64,000 bases of DNA from Euphorbia lathyris (GCF_963576675.1 NC_088913.1:86241001-86305000), one strand, 5' to 3'; positions 53,166 to 64,000 are shown, counted from the stretch's first letter. The notes: generated from the sequence alone by a model not told the origin. A program made the numbers and translations.

Positions 53166-53930
53166 TTGGACAAGATGGCCTTGGCAGTAGTCACCACTTC
53201 AATCCGCTTGAGACCTTATTTTCAGACACACACGGTCATCATTCATACCAACATACCTATAAGGAAGGTATTACAAAAGCCGGACACTTCAGGGAGGCTA
53301 ATGGAGTGGGAAATCCGCTTGGACGAGTTTGATGTCCGTTACGAAGGCAGATCCACCTTGAAGAGCCAAGTCTTGGCAGACTTTGTTAATGAATTCACCG
53401 AAGAAGGCATAAACCTTCCCAAGCTAAAAGTAGAAGAGTGGACAATGTACACAGATGGTGCCTCTTCGGCAGAAGGTACAGGAATCGGCGTAGTGATCAA
53501 GGGACCTCACTACATCAAGTTGTATTATGCTGCGAAGTTAGAGTTCCCTGCCACGAATAACGCCGCAGAATATGAAGCCTTGATATTGGGACTACGCCTG
53601 CTAAAGGAGATCACGCCAGAACGAGTTGTGATCTATAGCGATTCTAAGCTGATGGTCAATCAGGTGATCAAGAACTTCGATGTAAAAGATGAAACTCTGG
53701 TCAAGTACGTTGAGGAGGCCAAAAAGCTATTAAACCATTTGGAGTCTAAAGAAACCAAGTGGGAGCTGGTTCACGTGTTGCGAGGATCAAACACAGAAGC
53801 GGATCACCTGGCTAAACTAGCCTCAAGCAAGGATCAGTGGGCGGACCTTCAATGTCCATTCGAGATAAAAGACGGACCGGCATTCGCCCCAGAAATTGTA
53901 GCTCTTCTCTCGCCTGCCCAAGGAGATTAG
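53166..53930 (+). CDS. Gypsy RNase H region (with plant archaeal-like RNase H)
   Basis: The first part has RT-associated RNase H remnants (LVVxxT-like ALAVVTTSIRLRPYF, RKVLQKPDTSGRLMEWEIRL). A second, archaeal-like RNase H follows from WTMYTDGASSAEGTGIGVVI (first catalytic Asp), through NNAAEYEALILGLRLLKEI (Glu) and YSDSKLMVNQVI (Asp), to HVLRGSNTEADHLAKLASS. Two RNase H modules in this order are known for Tat-type elements. The stop is at 53928-53930. Confidence 0.85.
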   Translation: MDKMALAVVTTSIRLRPYFQTHTVIIHTNIPIRKVLQKPDTSGRLMEWEIRLDEFDVRYEGRSTLKSQVLADFVNEFTEEGINLPKLKVEEWTMYTDGASSAEGTGIGVVIKGPHYIKLYYAAKLEFPATNNAAEYEALILGLRLLKEITPERVVIYSDSKLMVNQVIKNFDVKDETLVKYVEEAKKLLNHLESKETKWELVHVLRGSNTEADHLAKLASSKDQWADLQCPFEIKDGPAFAPEIVALLSPAQGD

Positions 53931-53966
53931 AGCTCACCGATCCAGCAGTATCTTTCAACTGGAACT

Positions 53967-55169
53967 TTGCCTCAAGACAAAGAAGCGGCTAAGAGGACGG
54001 TGAGAAAAGCTGCTTACTTTTCTATGATAAATGGCCAGCTGTACAGGAAGTCTTTTGGTCACCCCTGGTTGAAATGCGTAACGACAGAAAAGGGACAACA
54101 GATCCTCAAGGAATTGCATGAAGGTACTTGCGGAGCTCACGAGGCATCCGCCTCCATCTTGAAAAAATCCAGATTGGCGGGATTTTATTGGTCCACAGCG
54201 GAACTTGATGCTCAAAAGCTGGTGGAGTCCTGTCATAATTACCAGGTCCATGCAAATGAATCTCACACGGCTAAGCACCTACAAAAGCCCATTATCGAAG
54301 GATGACCTTTTGCCATCTGGGGGATTCACATTGTTGGCCCATTTCCTCCTACCAAGAGACAAAGGAAATATGTTGTAGTAGCTGTGGACCACTTTACGAA
54401 GTGGGTTGAGGCTGAAGATGTCTCTTCCATAAGCGCAGAGCGGATGGTCGAGTTTGTCAGAGACAACATAGTCGGAAGATTTGGGGTTCCCCACACGATT
54501 ATTACTGACAACAAAACACAATTCAATTGTGGAGAGTTCAGAACATTCTGCGAAAGCCAAGGCATTCAAAATAGGTTCGCCTCTGTTTACTACCCCCAAT
54601 CCAACGGAATGACCTAGGTAACAAATCGAATGATTGTCAAAGGCATAAAAAAGAGACTGGGTGAGCATAACAAAAAGTGGGCGGATCACCTAATGAATGT
54701 CCTATGGGCATATACAACCACTCCTCGAACCGTAACCGGTGAATCACCATTCGCCCTCACCTATGGCGTAGAAGTTGCGATCCCCATTGAGATCCAGGTC
54801 CCCAGTGATAGAGTTTTATTCTACTGCGAAGACAGGAATGACCAGAGGTTGAGGGAAAGTCTTGACCAATTGGAAACAAAAAGAGAGAAGGCATATGTAC
54901 GAATGGCCGCCTACAAACAGAGGATCGTAGCCTATCACGACAAACACGCCAAACTTGTGGACTTAAACCCAGGAGATCTAGTATTCCGAAAGGCGGACAA
55001 AATTCAATCCTTGGAAGGCAAAGGAAAGTTAGGAATCACCTGGACGGGGCCATACAAAATAGTCACCAAAATTAGACCTGCCACTTTCAAGATCCAAGAC
55101 ATGGAGGGAAACACATTGCCACAGACGTGGACTATTCAGAACCTCCGCAAGTATTTCGCTAGAGAGTAA
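53967..55169 (+). pseudogene. Gypsy integrase, inactivated
   Basis: The zinc-binding region has HEGTCGAHEASASI and ESCHNYQVHANESH, where the second Cys pair is disturbed. The core has VDHFTKWVEAED and IITDNKTQFN (two catalytic Asp). At the third motif the codon expected to be the catalytic Glu is a stop (TAG, 54615-54617) before VTNRMIVKGIKKRLG. There is also a stop at 54303-54305. The C-terminal part shows NPGDLVFRKAD and GITWTGPYKI and ends at 55169. It cannot make a working integrase. Confidence 0.88.
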
Positions 55170-55839
55170 AATATAACCAAGGTCTTGAGTACTCTTTTTC
55201 CTTTAGTAAGTTTTTATCCCATGTGGTTTTTCTTATTAAAGGTTTTAACGAGGCTCACGCATAAGACCAATTCGTTGTAATAAGGCGAATCGCCATTTAA
55301 TAAAGAGAAATATTCATCTTGCAAATTCTTTCTTTGAGTACTTTTCTTGCAGTAATATAAATATTCCAGATTCAAAAAGGGGGAGGCAACAAACGCATTC
55401 CCACAAGTAGAATAATGCTATCATGGCATAACTACTTTCTCCTCAAAGATAGGAGAACAATCTCAGCGGCGGATCAATTCACCTCAAAGATAGGAAACAA
55501 TTGATCACCATCAGAGACAGAGTTAAAACATTTCTCAAACGTGAGATCTTTACACTCTCACACTCTTTCCAAAGAAGAGTTTCAAGTCCTAGTAGCGGAT
55601 CGATTCACCTCAAAGATAGGAAGCAAATCGATCGCCTAAGGCAGCTTAACTTCCTCTAAAAGGAATAAAAGCTTCAATGCCTTCAAAAAGGCTCACATTC
55701 CAGGGTATGGCTGGCCACCTACCTTGAACCAACAAAATAAATCCTAAAACCTATAAATTTACTTGCTGAAAGATATAAAGCGTACAAATAAAGGTTGAAA
55801 AAAGGATTAAAATAAAGGAATAAATTGTACTTATTACAT
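55170..55839. repeat. Gypsy 3' spacer with short direct repeats
   Basis: Follows integrase. A purine-rich AAAAAGGGGGAGG near 55375 is an internal polypurine tract candidate. Between 55475 and 55640 the phrase TTCACCTCAAAGATAGGA with nearby GCGGATC recurs, with a shorter form at 55440. Non-coding. Confidence 0.55.
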
Positions 55840-58047
55840 TCAAACATCTACAGGAGCATCCTCCTTAGCATCTTTCTCTAGAGATGCGCCCTCTGGAGGA
55901 ACCTCCTTCTCCATAACAATAGTTCCTTCCTGAGGAACCATACAATCTATTATCAACTCATTGCTCTTGTCACCCGCCCCCTGGGATGCTTCATCGAGAT
56001 CACCAGATTCAAGATCCACGACAGGCTTGCTCTTCTCAGCTGATCCATTCAGCTCCTTCCGAATCTGATCGCGGATGAAATCCTTAACGTTTGGGATCTT
56101 TCGATATTTAAGGCAGTCCTCAACCTCGAGGACCACGTACTCCGGATCCACAAAATCGATTTCGGGGTAGGAAAGCTTAACGTACGCCATGATCCACTCG
56201 CTATAATAGTAAGCACGTTCTCCCGCCAGGATCTTCGTGTTCAACAAAGCAGCCTTGTGATTCTTAGCATCCTCCTCCATCTTCCCCAGCTTCTCCTTCA
56301 GGCTACGGATCTCTGTGTCTTTGCTCTCGTTAAGGGCAATGGCGGAAGCAGCATTTGTATTGGCGACGGTAACCTCTTTCTCCAGCCTCTTTATAGTCGC
56401 CTTATCCGCCACCCCTTGCAGGAGATCCGCCTCCATGGCACGCATGTGTGGATACGCCTGTGAAAACAAAGGATGATGTAAGAAACAAGTCTCCTCCTAG
56501 AGATCACTCTTTCATCCAAAAATGCGAGATAAAGAAAGCTCACCAAAAGGAGATCCCTCTTTCCCATTTTGGCATGGGCTGATCCGGAGAACTTGTTCTG
56601 GTTCTCCTGTACTTCGCCAAGTTGACCGAAGGCCTCGTCAAGATAGTTAATAACAGATTCATTCCTCAAGGACCCTTTATCGCCATACTTGGTGAGCCAA
56701 TACCCTCCTAAGTCAGGCTTTACCACTTATGTAAAAGATTAGAAGGCCCAAGTCAAGATCCATGATAAAAGAAAGAAAAACGGTAAAGTAAATGTTCCTG
56801 TTCAAGCTCCAGCCTAGGTTTCTCGGCTCTTATGGCATCCGCCAATAACTTTTCTCCGCCAGCAGCGACGGACCTCTTTTTCTTAAGAGGGGGATCTACA
56901 ACGCCTTCAACAGTACGTTTCCCAGAGCTCTTATTGGGATCCGCCACCTGCGTATCTTTTTGTGCCTCCAGCTCTTTCTATTTTTTACGCATCTCTACAA
57001 GGGCACGACTGGCTTCAGATAAACCCTTGACAAGGGAACAACGAAATAATCAAAGTTCAAGGAAGAAACAAATTTACCTTCATCAAGTTGAGTAAACTTC
57101 ACGTAAGTAATCACATCCCCCACATGGTGGACCAGAGGAATGTCATTCATCATGAATTCCAGAGCATCGACGTAAGTCCAGGCACCCGTCTTAATGCTTT
57201 TCAGGAGATCCGTCATCTTCTCATCGCTATCAGTCAATATGCGCAAATCCCCAGCCATGTGTTGGGGTTTGGCATTCCAATTCGATGGGAATCCGAGGGG
57301 CTCGTCCTCTTTCACCTTAACAAAGAAGAACTTTTCGTCCCAGAGTTGGACGTTCGACATCTTACCGCAGAAGGGCGAATAAGTTTGGAATTTGGCGAAG
57401 GTATAAAAAGACTCGGATTTACGCTTTGTAGGTTTGTGAAGAGATCGGAAGACACGAGGATTACAGACAACCCCCAAATTCGACGCTAAATAACAGTCGA
57501 GAGCAATATCCAACCAGCCATTTGGATGTAGCTGGCAGGCGGTGATTCTAAAGAACTCTAGGATATCCGCCATCATCTTAGGAAGAGGAAGACGGAATCC
57601 TCTCTCCAGATGATAGCTATATACGGACAAGTACCCTACAGGCGGATAGGCGGGTCGTTGATGAGCAGCCGCCAACTCGGTCTCATAGTCTTTAATCCAC
57701 GGATAGCGATCCGCCAAATCTGCCAGATCCACGGCACCCATGCGAGATGGAGTAGTCTCTGCACGAGGCATCTTTTTCCTAAACGGGGTCGAAGAGGAAG
57801 CCTCCATCCTGGAAAAACGCCTAGAATCTATTGCCGGAGTAGTTTGGGTCACAACGACGGAAAGGGTCGGGACTCTAATTAGATGGGAACGACGACTCCT
57901 ACTCTCCCTCACCGTGTTACTCAATTCCAACAAATCACAGCTAGAGGTACTCTCAGATGAACTGGATTCCTCGGAGGAAGACCAGCTAAAAGAAGGCTCA
58001 GAGGGGGAAGTTAAACTAAAAATTTCAAAGGTAGATTCAAAACTCAT
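55840..58047 (-). CDS. Antisense gene of the gypsy element (PF04195-like), probably spliced
   Basis: Runs against gag-pol. Exon 1, 58047 to about 57078: an acidic Ser-rich start, then a domain resembling the putative gypsy-type transposon family (PF04195, Transposase_28), with YPWIKDYETELAA, GYLSVYSYHLERGFRLPLPK and QLHPNGWLDIALDCYLAS. Further exons: about 57025-56800 (basic, LKKKRSVAAGG), 56725-56544 (LTKYGDKGSLRNESVINYLD, GKRDLL; donor GTGAGC) and 56457-55840 (Ala/Glu/Lys-rich coiled coil, then an acidic tail ending VDV). Short introns of about 50-90 nt are suggested by donor and acceptor motifs. The first junction is out of phase in my model and exon 2 has a TAG near 56980, so this copy may be broken. 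Function unknown. It is known as an antisense ORF in Tat-type elements and is not a host gene. Confidence 0.7.
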
Positions 58048-58338
58048 AAAAAACCCAGAAGCACGACGAGAAATTTCACTTACATGGAAAAATCGGAAGT
58101 TTTGAAGCTTCTTGATGCCGGAAAAAGCTCTGAAAAAACTCGAACGAAATGAGAGGAAAATAGCAAATGAATCGGAGAGAGAAGAGAGAGCTTGAAGAAG
58201 GTATCACCTCTTACCTCGAGCAGCGCGCCTAGGACACCTGTCGCTCGATGAATGGCCTAGAACAGAGTGACCATAAATGTGATTCATCATGACGGCGTGC
58301 ACGGAAGCGTAAAAGCCTTAAAGGACTTTGATGGAACT

Positions 58339-58350
58339 TAGGGGGGCTTC
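58339..58350 (+). other. Candidate gypsy polypurine tract
   Basis: TAGGGGGGCTTC ends at the 3' LTR start. Purine-rich but interrupted by pyrimidines at the end. Confidence 0.5.
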
Positions 58351-58863
58351 TGATAACATCGGGATATTATCCACGGGATCAAAGAGGATATTTACCAAAA
58401 CGGCCACGTATTTGGGCGGTCTGAGAAGCAATGGCGTATCGAGCAAGTCGTCCGAGTGGCGGATCACCTAGACTCCGCCACACATGATCCGTAGTCAAAC
58501 CTACATGAGACCCGCCATCATGCCTTGATCCGCCCGCCGAACGGTTGAGCCGATTCCCAATAAAGGAAATTAATGGAACGTTAATGAGCTAACAACCACA
58601 CTTAAAGGAGATCCGTAACCGCCATTAATGAGACATTAATGGAGACTTTCTGGTTACAGGGAGTTACGATCACATGACTATAAATAGCTTGCAGCACAAG
58701 CTACTGAGGTACACATTCACATTCTCACTCTAGACCCTTCTCTTGTCAATACAGTTTATTATTTATTCCTATACTGACTTTGGCATCGGAGCTTCCCACC
58801 GTCGAACCCAACGACGCTCCCCACAGGGAATGAATCCGATCAGAAGTTCATCACCAGTTATCA
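58351..58863 (+). repeat. Gypsy 3' LTR
   Basis: 513 bp, with about 16 substitutions and no length change relative to the 5' LTR. Confidence 0.92.
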
Positions 58864-59054
58864 ACTATGAATACTACCATGAATAGATTTTTCATAAATG
58901 AATATTATTTAATTTGGTTATCATATCCCTTTCATTTATTTTCTTTTGATATAATTTTTTAAGTAAGTTGATATTGATATGTGTGTGATATAGAGATATG
59001 TCATATGCAGTCTCATACTACTTTTACAATCAAATTATAGTTATTCTTTTTAAT

Positions 59055-59508
59055 TTTTTTATTCATGGATTTGATACTTCTCCAAAATCAAATGAACAGC
59101 AAGGTCGGACATCCCAACTAGGTCGGCACCCCCAGCTCAAGCAACGACCAACCCTTTATATTAAAAGAAATGAAAATTATAAAGAAGAGGTCAAGAAAAT
59201 GAACATGAACAATATTACAAATGTCATAAAAATTAAAAGGTGTGCAGAATGAAGGTGCCAAAGGCCACCAAATCAGGTCGGCGGTAGTAGAGCTGAAACG
59301 GGCCAAGGAGTCCCCGACTTGGTTGCCTTTCCTAAAGCTGTGTGTTATCATGACGTTCATGTACGAGCAAAGTGACAGGCACCTTAACCACTCTCGACGG
59401 ACCATCCACGACACTTTAGATGAGCGACCACGAAGCAGATTTACTATAAAAGTAGAGTCAGACTCCATCCAGAGATTGTGCCAATCCTTTTCCCACGCAA
59501 TAGTAATA
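59055..59508 (-). mobile_element. 5'-truncated LINE fragment (RNase H)
   Basis: The minus-strand frame 59468-59118 shows MESDSTFIVNLLRGRSSKV and ITHSFRKGNQVGDSLARFSS, the third motif and C-terminal helix of LINE RNase H. Upstream codons add KDWHNLW. The 3'UTR has TGGGATGTCCGACCTTG, close to the 3'UTRs of the copies at 39767 and 61245, followed by an A run (T7 on plus at about 59053). No clear TSD. Confidence 0.7.
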
Positions 59509-59511
59509 TAT

Positions 59512-59538
59512 TAATAATGCATATAATTATTATGCTTT
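59512..59538. repeat. 27 bp AT-rich repeat, copy 1
   Basis: Identical to 61140-61166 and 61221-61247. It contains TAATAAT and ATTATTA as inverted halves. Confidence 0.75.
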
Positions 59539-59542
59539 ATTC

Positions 59543-59597
59543 ATATTCACTTTGCAATAATGAATATATATTATATTCATTATTGCAAAGTGAATAT
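59543..59597. repeat. Perfect 26 bp hairpin
   Basis: 59543-59568 and 59572-59597 are exact reverse complements with a 3-base spacer. The arm contains TTCACTTTGCAATAATGAA. It could form a cruciform or an RNA hairpin. No function is known. Confidence 0.85.
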
Positions 59598-59605
59598 AGA
59601 TAATA

Positions 59606-61139
59606 CATAATATATCTTCGAAGAACAAAGTCACTCCTTTAGAAAGTCGGACGCCAGAAAGATTTATCATATGTGTCGATCGACCAGGAGGAAGAGGCAC
59701 GGAAAGAGCTAGAAGTTCAATCCGGACAAGGTGAATAAGGTACAAAGCTTGGGTTCGAAGAATATCCAAATTTTCCCCTATCATAACAAATTTATTCTTG
59801 ATGTATGAAATGATGCAAATTTATCCCTAACGTTTTCAAGCAAGATCAAAATAACCCATATCCAAATGAAAATTTGAACCGACTGATTTGATAGTTATTT
59901 TGATGTCATATCAAATCTGGTTTTGTATGGTAAACATACTATGGCAAATGCAACAATTGAGCAAGTAATAAAGGGTAACACAAACATAAATAATGAAATA
60001 AAAATATATGGATTAATGTGTGACAACCTGAACCCAAATTGGCAACAACTTAATAAAATATTAACATGGAAAATGGGTACAAATTCTCAAATTGGCCTGT
60101 TTATAACTCAAACTTTAGCCATTTTCCTAATTTATTTCTAAATCTAGCAAAACATTCAAAATGTATGAATATTTTAATTTTTATATAAGATACATTACTT
60201 CAAAAACATTAAACCTAAGAGAATATTTCTAACTATTTTCATACTCTAGAAATGAACCAACAAGTTAAATGGGCTGCTAAATACCGTCCTCAAATTACTT
60301 ATCATCGTCTCCATTTGGACTTTTTTGCTCTTCTCATAATTTTGATAAAAAACTGAAAAATTCTCTTCAAAATCATAAACCCGAACAACAATAATTGAAA
60401 TTATGAAAATAATTAATGTGTGACTACCCGAACCCCGGAAATGGATGATTACGAGTCGGAAACATTAAAATTTATGTTTTTTTTTATCAAAGAACTCATA
60501 AAAATAATACATATTTTTTATGACGATTTTATATTTTTCGTCATAAAAAATTGAAGAATTTTACATTTTTCGTGACAAAAATTGAACGATTTAGTATTTT
60601 TCGTCACTAAACATTTTACAATTTTGCACCAGCCAAAATTTGGCCGATTCTCTAAAAAAAATCTAGATTTAATTTTTTTTTTGTATGAAAAGGGAAAAAT
60701 TGTCCAAATGGGGATGATGATAAATAATTTGGAGCAGTAAATAGCAATACCCCAAATTAAACACAGACAAATTTCTTTCTCATACCCTAACTAATTAATT
60801 CTAGATCTATTTCTAAAATAAATATTGAAATAACTCATTTTTACAAGATTGATAGGATTTGTTTGCAACCAACCCCCCAAATATTTGAGATTTAGAAAAA
60901 TCCATAAGAAAAAAATAATTCATTATAAAAAATAATATCAAGAACACTCATGATGAAATGGGTTTCAGAAAAGAAAATGAAAACGAAGAAGAATGAACTC
61001 AATCTTTGTACCTTATTCATCCCTTCTACTCTCTTGTAATATTCATTATTGTAAAATAAATATAATATATAACAGAGTAATTCACAAAAGGTTTTATGCC
61101 TTTTTTCATAATAATAAAAAAATCATAATAATAATATAT
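59606..61139. other. AT-rich intergenic DNA, no gene recognised
   Basis: Short frames (59530-59784 minus, 59923-60141 plus) lack recognisable domains. A block at 60535-60615 repeats the phrase TTTTTCGTCA with ATTTTA-like spacers. The region 61000-61045 resembles 48575-48620. Confidence 0.5.
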
Positions 61140-61247
61140 TAATAATGCATATAATTATTATGCTTTAAAAGGTCCTATGTACCTTAAAAGAATAACAGGT
61201 TCATAATAATATAATAATAATAATAATGCATATAATTATTATGCTTT
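61140..61247. repeat. 27 bp AT-rich repeat, copies 2 and 3
   Basis: Copies at 61140-61166 and 61221-61247 are identical to 59512-59538. Copy 3 runs into the T run that begins the minus-strand LINE. Confidence 0.75.
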
Positions 61248-63765
61248 TTTTTTTTGAGTAATGGCTGGTTACCGAGGAAGACAGACATCCCTGAAAGACC
61301 CCGAACCAATATTATTAAAAAAACCAAAGGCAAACGAAAAAGTAAATACAAAGAGTAACAAAATTGAAAATAGGAGATCAGGAGAAGCGATAAGAGTTGC
61401 ATCCCCTAATATCCTTAAAATAAATTGAACTACAAAAATTTGGAACCGAATCCCACCAAAGAGAATCCTCCGTGATGCGGCCGATAGCTGCTAAGGAATT
61501 GGCCAAGGCGTTTCCTTCACGAAAAATATGAGAAATCACTAAATGCATATAGTCAATCAAAGCTAAGCAGTTAAGCCATATCTTGCTTTAGACGGCAAGG
61601 AACAGACCGCGATTTAGAACGGAGCACCTGAACCACATAAGACGAGTCACTTTCCAACCAAAGCCTTCTCCAACCTTTCGCAAACGCTACTGAAATTGCA
61701 TGAATCGCAGCAGCAAGCTCAGCCGAGTAAGCAAACGAGCAATTGATCGAAAAGGCAAAAGCACTGATCCACACTCCATGGACGAGCGGAAGACTCCCCC
61801 GCAACCTGCAGCTCCCGAACTTCCCATAACGGAGGCGTCTGAATTAACTTTAACCCAATTAGGCGGAGGTCGCTGCCAACGGACCGAAATAATCCACAGA
61901 GCACGAGCATACCATCTTGTAACTCCTAATTCACGCAGAATCTGAATTTCAATTGCAGAGTTCCAAATATTACCTTTCCCCAAATGTGAAGACTCAGTAA
62001 TAGCGCGCCAGACACGTCTAAGGACTAGCAAGATCTTCAGTAATTCTTCATCAAAAATAATCTTATTCCGAGTGAACCAAAGTTCCCAAATGTCGCTGAC
62101 AATGGCCAAAGCTCAAAGTTCTGAAATTTGCAAGCTGAAGCGATGGCATAAAGCAGTCGAAATTAAATCTTGGACCGAGGAACTCGAGCTAATATTTCGT
62201 CCAAATAGAGAACCGATGCCCCGCTAAACTTCATGTGAAAAGAGACATGTTAATAACACATGGTTAGTTGTTTCCATATCAGATCGACACAAGGGTCAGC
62301 GTGAAACAATAATACAGCCGCGAGTTCTCAGTTGATCCTGCATTGGTAAGTAGCCAAGGTAGGCACACCAACACAACATCAATCATGCCGGAGGAATGAA
62401 GGTGCGCCAAATAAATTTACACCAAGCTTGAGGAGAGGTAGGAGATCTCAACCAAGAGTATAAGAGCTTTACAGTAAGAATTCCATTAGTGGTCGACTTC
62501 CAAAAGGAAACATCGTGTGTATCCTGCCCCCTGCGCACACCCTTAACCCGCAGCTCCACTTCCTTCGAGAGAGTCGGTAAGTCTTCCCAGTTATCACCTT
62601 GCTAAAAAGACTTCAACTGAGTCCAAGCAAGCACGTCTCTGTCTAAGCATTAAACCCACCTACGAAGCAACACAAGGGGAAATCCAGGCATCATTCTAGA
62701 AATTTAAGTTGGAGGAAGCACCAATCCACCATGCACAGTGATCCCGAACGACTCAGAAAATGCCTCTGGTAGAATTCCAAATGGATGAATTTACAATCTA
62801 ATGCCGCGACTGCCCCGTCTTGTCGAGAAAACGTAAGCGAAGGAGGCAGAAGCACATCGACTATTCCTGGATAAGTCCCCAAGCCGGTTTACCTATCAAA
62901 GCCTTGTTCAAGAGACTCAAATCCTTAATCCCCAGGCCTCCCTCCCCAACCATCTGACAACAGACCGGCCACGGAACTGTAACTAATTTCTGATTAGACA
63001 TCGATCCAGACCAAACGAAATTTCTTATACAACGTTTCATTCGATTAAGTAAAACCAGCGGCCACTTATAAACAATGAATGAGTGAATAAAGTTTCCCGT
63101 AATAACAGAATCAACCAGCGCCACCCTTCCAGCCATAGATAAGCAATTGCCTTTCCATTTAAAGAATCTTGCCAGAATTTTATCCAGCAAGCACGACAGA
63201 TGCCTACTATAGGGAGTGCCAAAAAATAAGGGAACCCCAAGATAACGAAAGGGAACCGACCCTTGCTGAATGCCCATGATTTAGACCAGAAGATTAGCTC
63301 GCCTAGAGGTAACATATGAGCTTAAGAAAATTTCTAATTTGTGCCAATTAACTCGCTGACCCGATATGGAGCCGTAGAAATCGAAAATAGTGCAAATCTT
63401 GTTGAGATTATTGGTTGAAGCCCTATAGAACAACAAAATATTATCAGCATAAAGCAGATGAGTGGGGAAGTAACAGAACCTGTGTAATGCATCAGAGCCA
63501 AGTGCCCATAATCTTTAGAATAGAGATCCAGCAACTTAAAAAATCTTTTGCAATCCCAAATAAGATAGAAGATAAAGGATCTCCTTGTCTAACACTTCTC
63601 GAACATTGAAAATAACCACTAATAGCACCATTATTTAAAACAGAAATTCAAACATCAGATAGAATGTTCCGAATCCAATCTTTGAATTGAAGAGAAAACC
63701 CAAACGCCTCTAGGACAGTGATAAGTCTCCAATTCAACGTTCAAATGTCCACTTTAGTGCTAGGT
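61245..63765 (-). mobile_element. LINE, 5'-truncated and decayed
   Basis: Its 3' end is the T11 run at 61245-61255 (an A tail on minus), followed by a 3'UTR with GGGATGTCTGTCTTCC and TTTAATAATATTGGTTCGGG. On the minus strand the order is RT, zf-RVT, RNase H. The 5' limit near 63765 is uncertain, and no TSD was found. Confidence 0.75.
61378..63765 (-). pseudogene. LINE ORF2 remnant (RT to RNase H)
   Basis: From high to low coordinates: an RT stretch TLNWRLITVLEAFGFSLQF near 63730, NNGAISGYFQCSR and VRQGDPLSS near 63600, a GIQQGSVPFRYLGVPLFFGT part at 63277, and FIVYKWPLVLLNRMKRCIRN with GGLGIKDLSLLNKALIGKPA to 62861. Zf-RVT remnants follow, then RNase H (WVKVNSDASVMG near 61830, AELAAAIHAISVAF, WLESDSSYVVQVL, HIFREGNALANSLAAIG) ending at 61378. 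Many stops and frameshifts are present. It shares the IVYKWP-to-RNase H organisation with the LINE at 39767. Confidence 0.8.
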
Positions 63766-64000
63766 TATTTAATTAATTTGGTGTTATTCTGGGTATTATT
63801 GCTTGTTTTGGTTTGATTTGCCTCCACAGGACTCAAATGATTAAAAGGAGTAGAATTGGGCTTAATTAGAGAAACTTTAGACCAGAAAGGAATTTGGTGC
63901 TGAATTAAAGGAGCTAAAGCGAAAATGGAGTTAGTCTTGCCCAAGACTAAGGACCTCCGAATCTTCTGATGTTCAAATTGACCAGGACCTTTTCCAACTC
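63766..64000. other. Window end, unassigned
   Basis: No coding similarity was recognised. The sequence after the LINE includes AATTTGGTGTTATTCTGGG and could be another repeat cut by the window edge. Confidence 0.4.

Larger units (their letters stand above)
48897..58863 (+). mobile_element. Full-length Ty3/gypsy element with an antisense gene
   Basis: A 9967 bp element. The 513 bp LTRs begin TGATAACATCGGG and end AGTTATCA. The 5 bp TSD ACTAT is perfect (48892-48896 and 58864-58868). I count about 16 LTR differences by eye (roughly 97% identity). Order: LTR, gag, protease, RT, RNase H, integrase, antisense ORF, LTR. The RNase H is of the archaeal-like plant type. A long 3' spacer with an antisense ORF is known from Tat/Ogre-type (including Retand-like) elements. 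Sense genes contain stops, so this copy is defective. Confidence 0.93.

Noticed and set aside
48892..58868. Element-borne accessory or defence system between integrase and 3' LTR
   Set aside because: The antisense coding blocks fit the known PF04195-like antisense ORF of Tat-type elements rather than a captured host system, though its role is unknown.
60535..60615. Minisatellite with TTTTTCGTCA
   Set aside because: Only three loose copies; too short and degenerate to call as an array.

Overview
This is a plant nuclear window, most likely from a eudicot. Four intron-containing host genes have GT-AG junctions that I could place at base level. They lie in AT-rich DNA filled with plant retroelements, plant SINEs and MITE-like inverted-repeat elements. 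There is no prokaryotic gene organisation and no CRISPR array. I found no convincing tRNA or rRNA gene. I cannot name the species.

Host genes: (1) 11160-14982 (+), a nine-exon staphylococcal-nuclease-like, Ca2+-dependent nuclease of the CAN1/CAN2 type, with an N-terminal acylation motif. (2) 20331-17342 (-), a three-exon, 149-residue Sel1-like-repeat protein whose repeat is split by a 2.5 kb intron. (3) 26377-31243 (+), a twelve-exon, 538-residue plant synaptotagmin that most resembles SYT2 (membrane anchor, SMP, C2A, C2B). (4) 42487-47354 (+), a three-exon, 198-residue LURP-one-related (LOR) protein with a 4.2 kb intron full of mobile elements. They look like unrelated single genes, not a cluster.

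Mobile elements: a full-length but decayed LINE with a 13 bp target-site duplication (TSD; 3667-9550); a solo LTR with a 5 bp TSD (22373-23767); a young, broken Ty1/copia element (32198-38071, 257 bp LTRs); a 5'-truncated LINE with an open 3' ORF (39767-41621); and a 10 kb Ty3/gypsy element (48897-58863, 513 bp LTRs, perfect TSD). The gypsy element carries an additional spliced-looking gene in antisense orientation between integrase and the 3' LTR. Two more LINE fragments on the minus strand close the window, the last from 61245 to about 63765.

Small elements sit mostly in introns and flanks. There is an Au-type SINE with a 13 bp TSD, a second tRNA-derived SINE, and a four-copy hAT-like MITE family (8 bp TSDs). 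A Tourist-like MITE is expanded inside by a GAATTTC-type repeat. There are also a Mutator-like MITE (9 bp TSD), a TA-flanked MITE, and large foldback structures.

I found no clear new biochemical system. The observations most worth following are the antisense gene of the gypsy element, the two 78-nt in-frame retainable introns in unrelated genes, the repeat-bearing Tourist element, the hAT-like MITE family, and the copied filler at a LINE 5' junction. All calls come from reading the sequence and from family knowledge. No database search was run.
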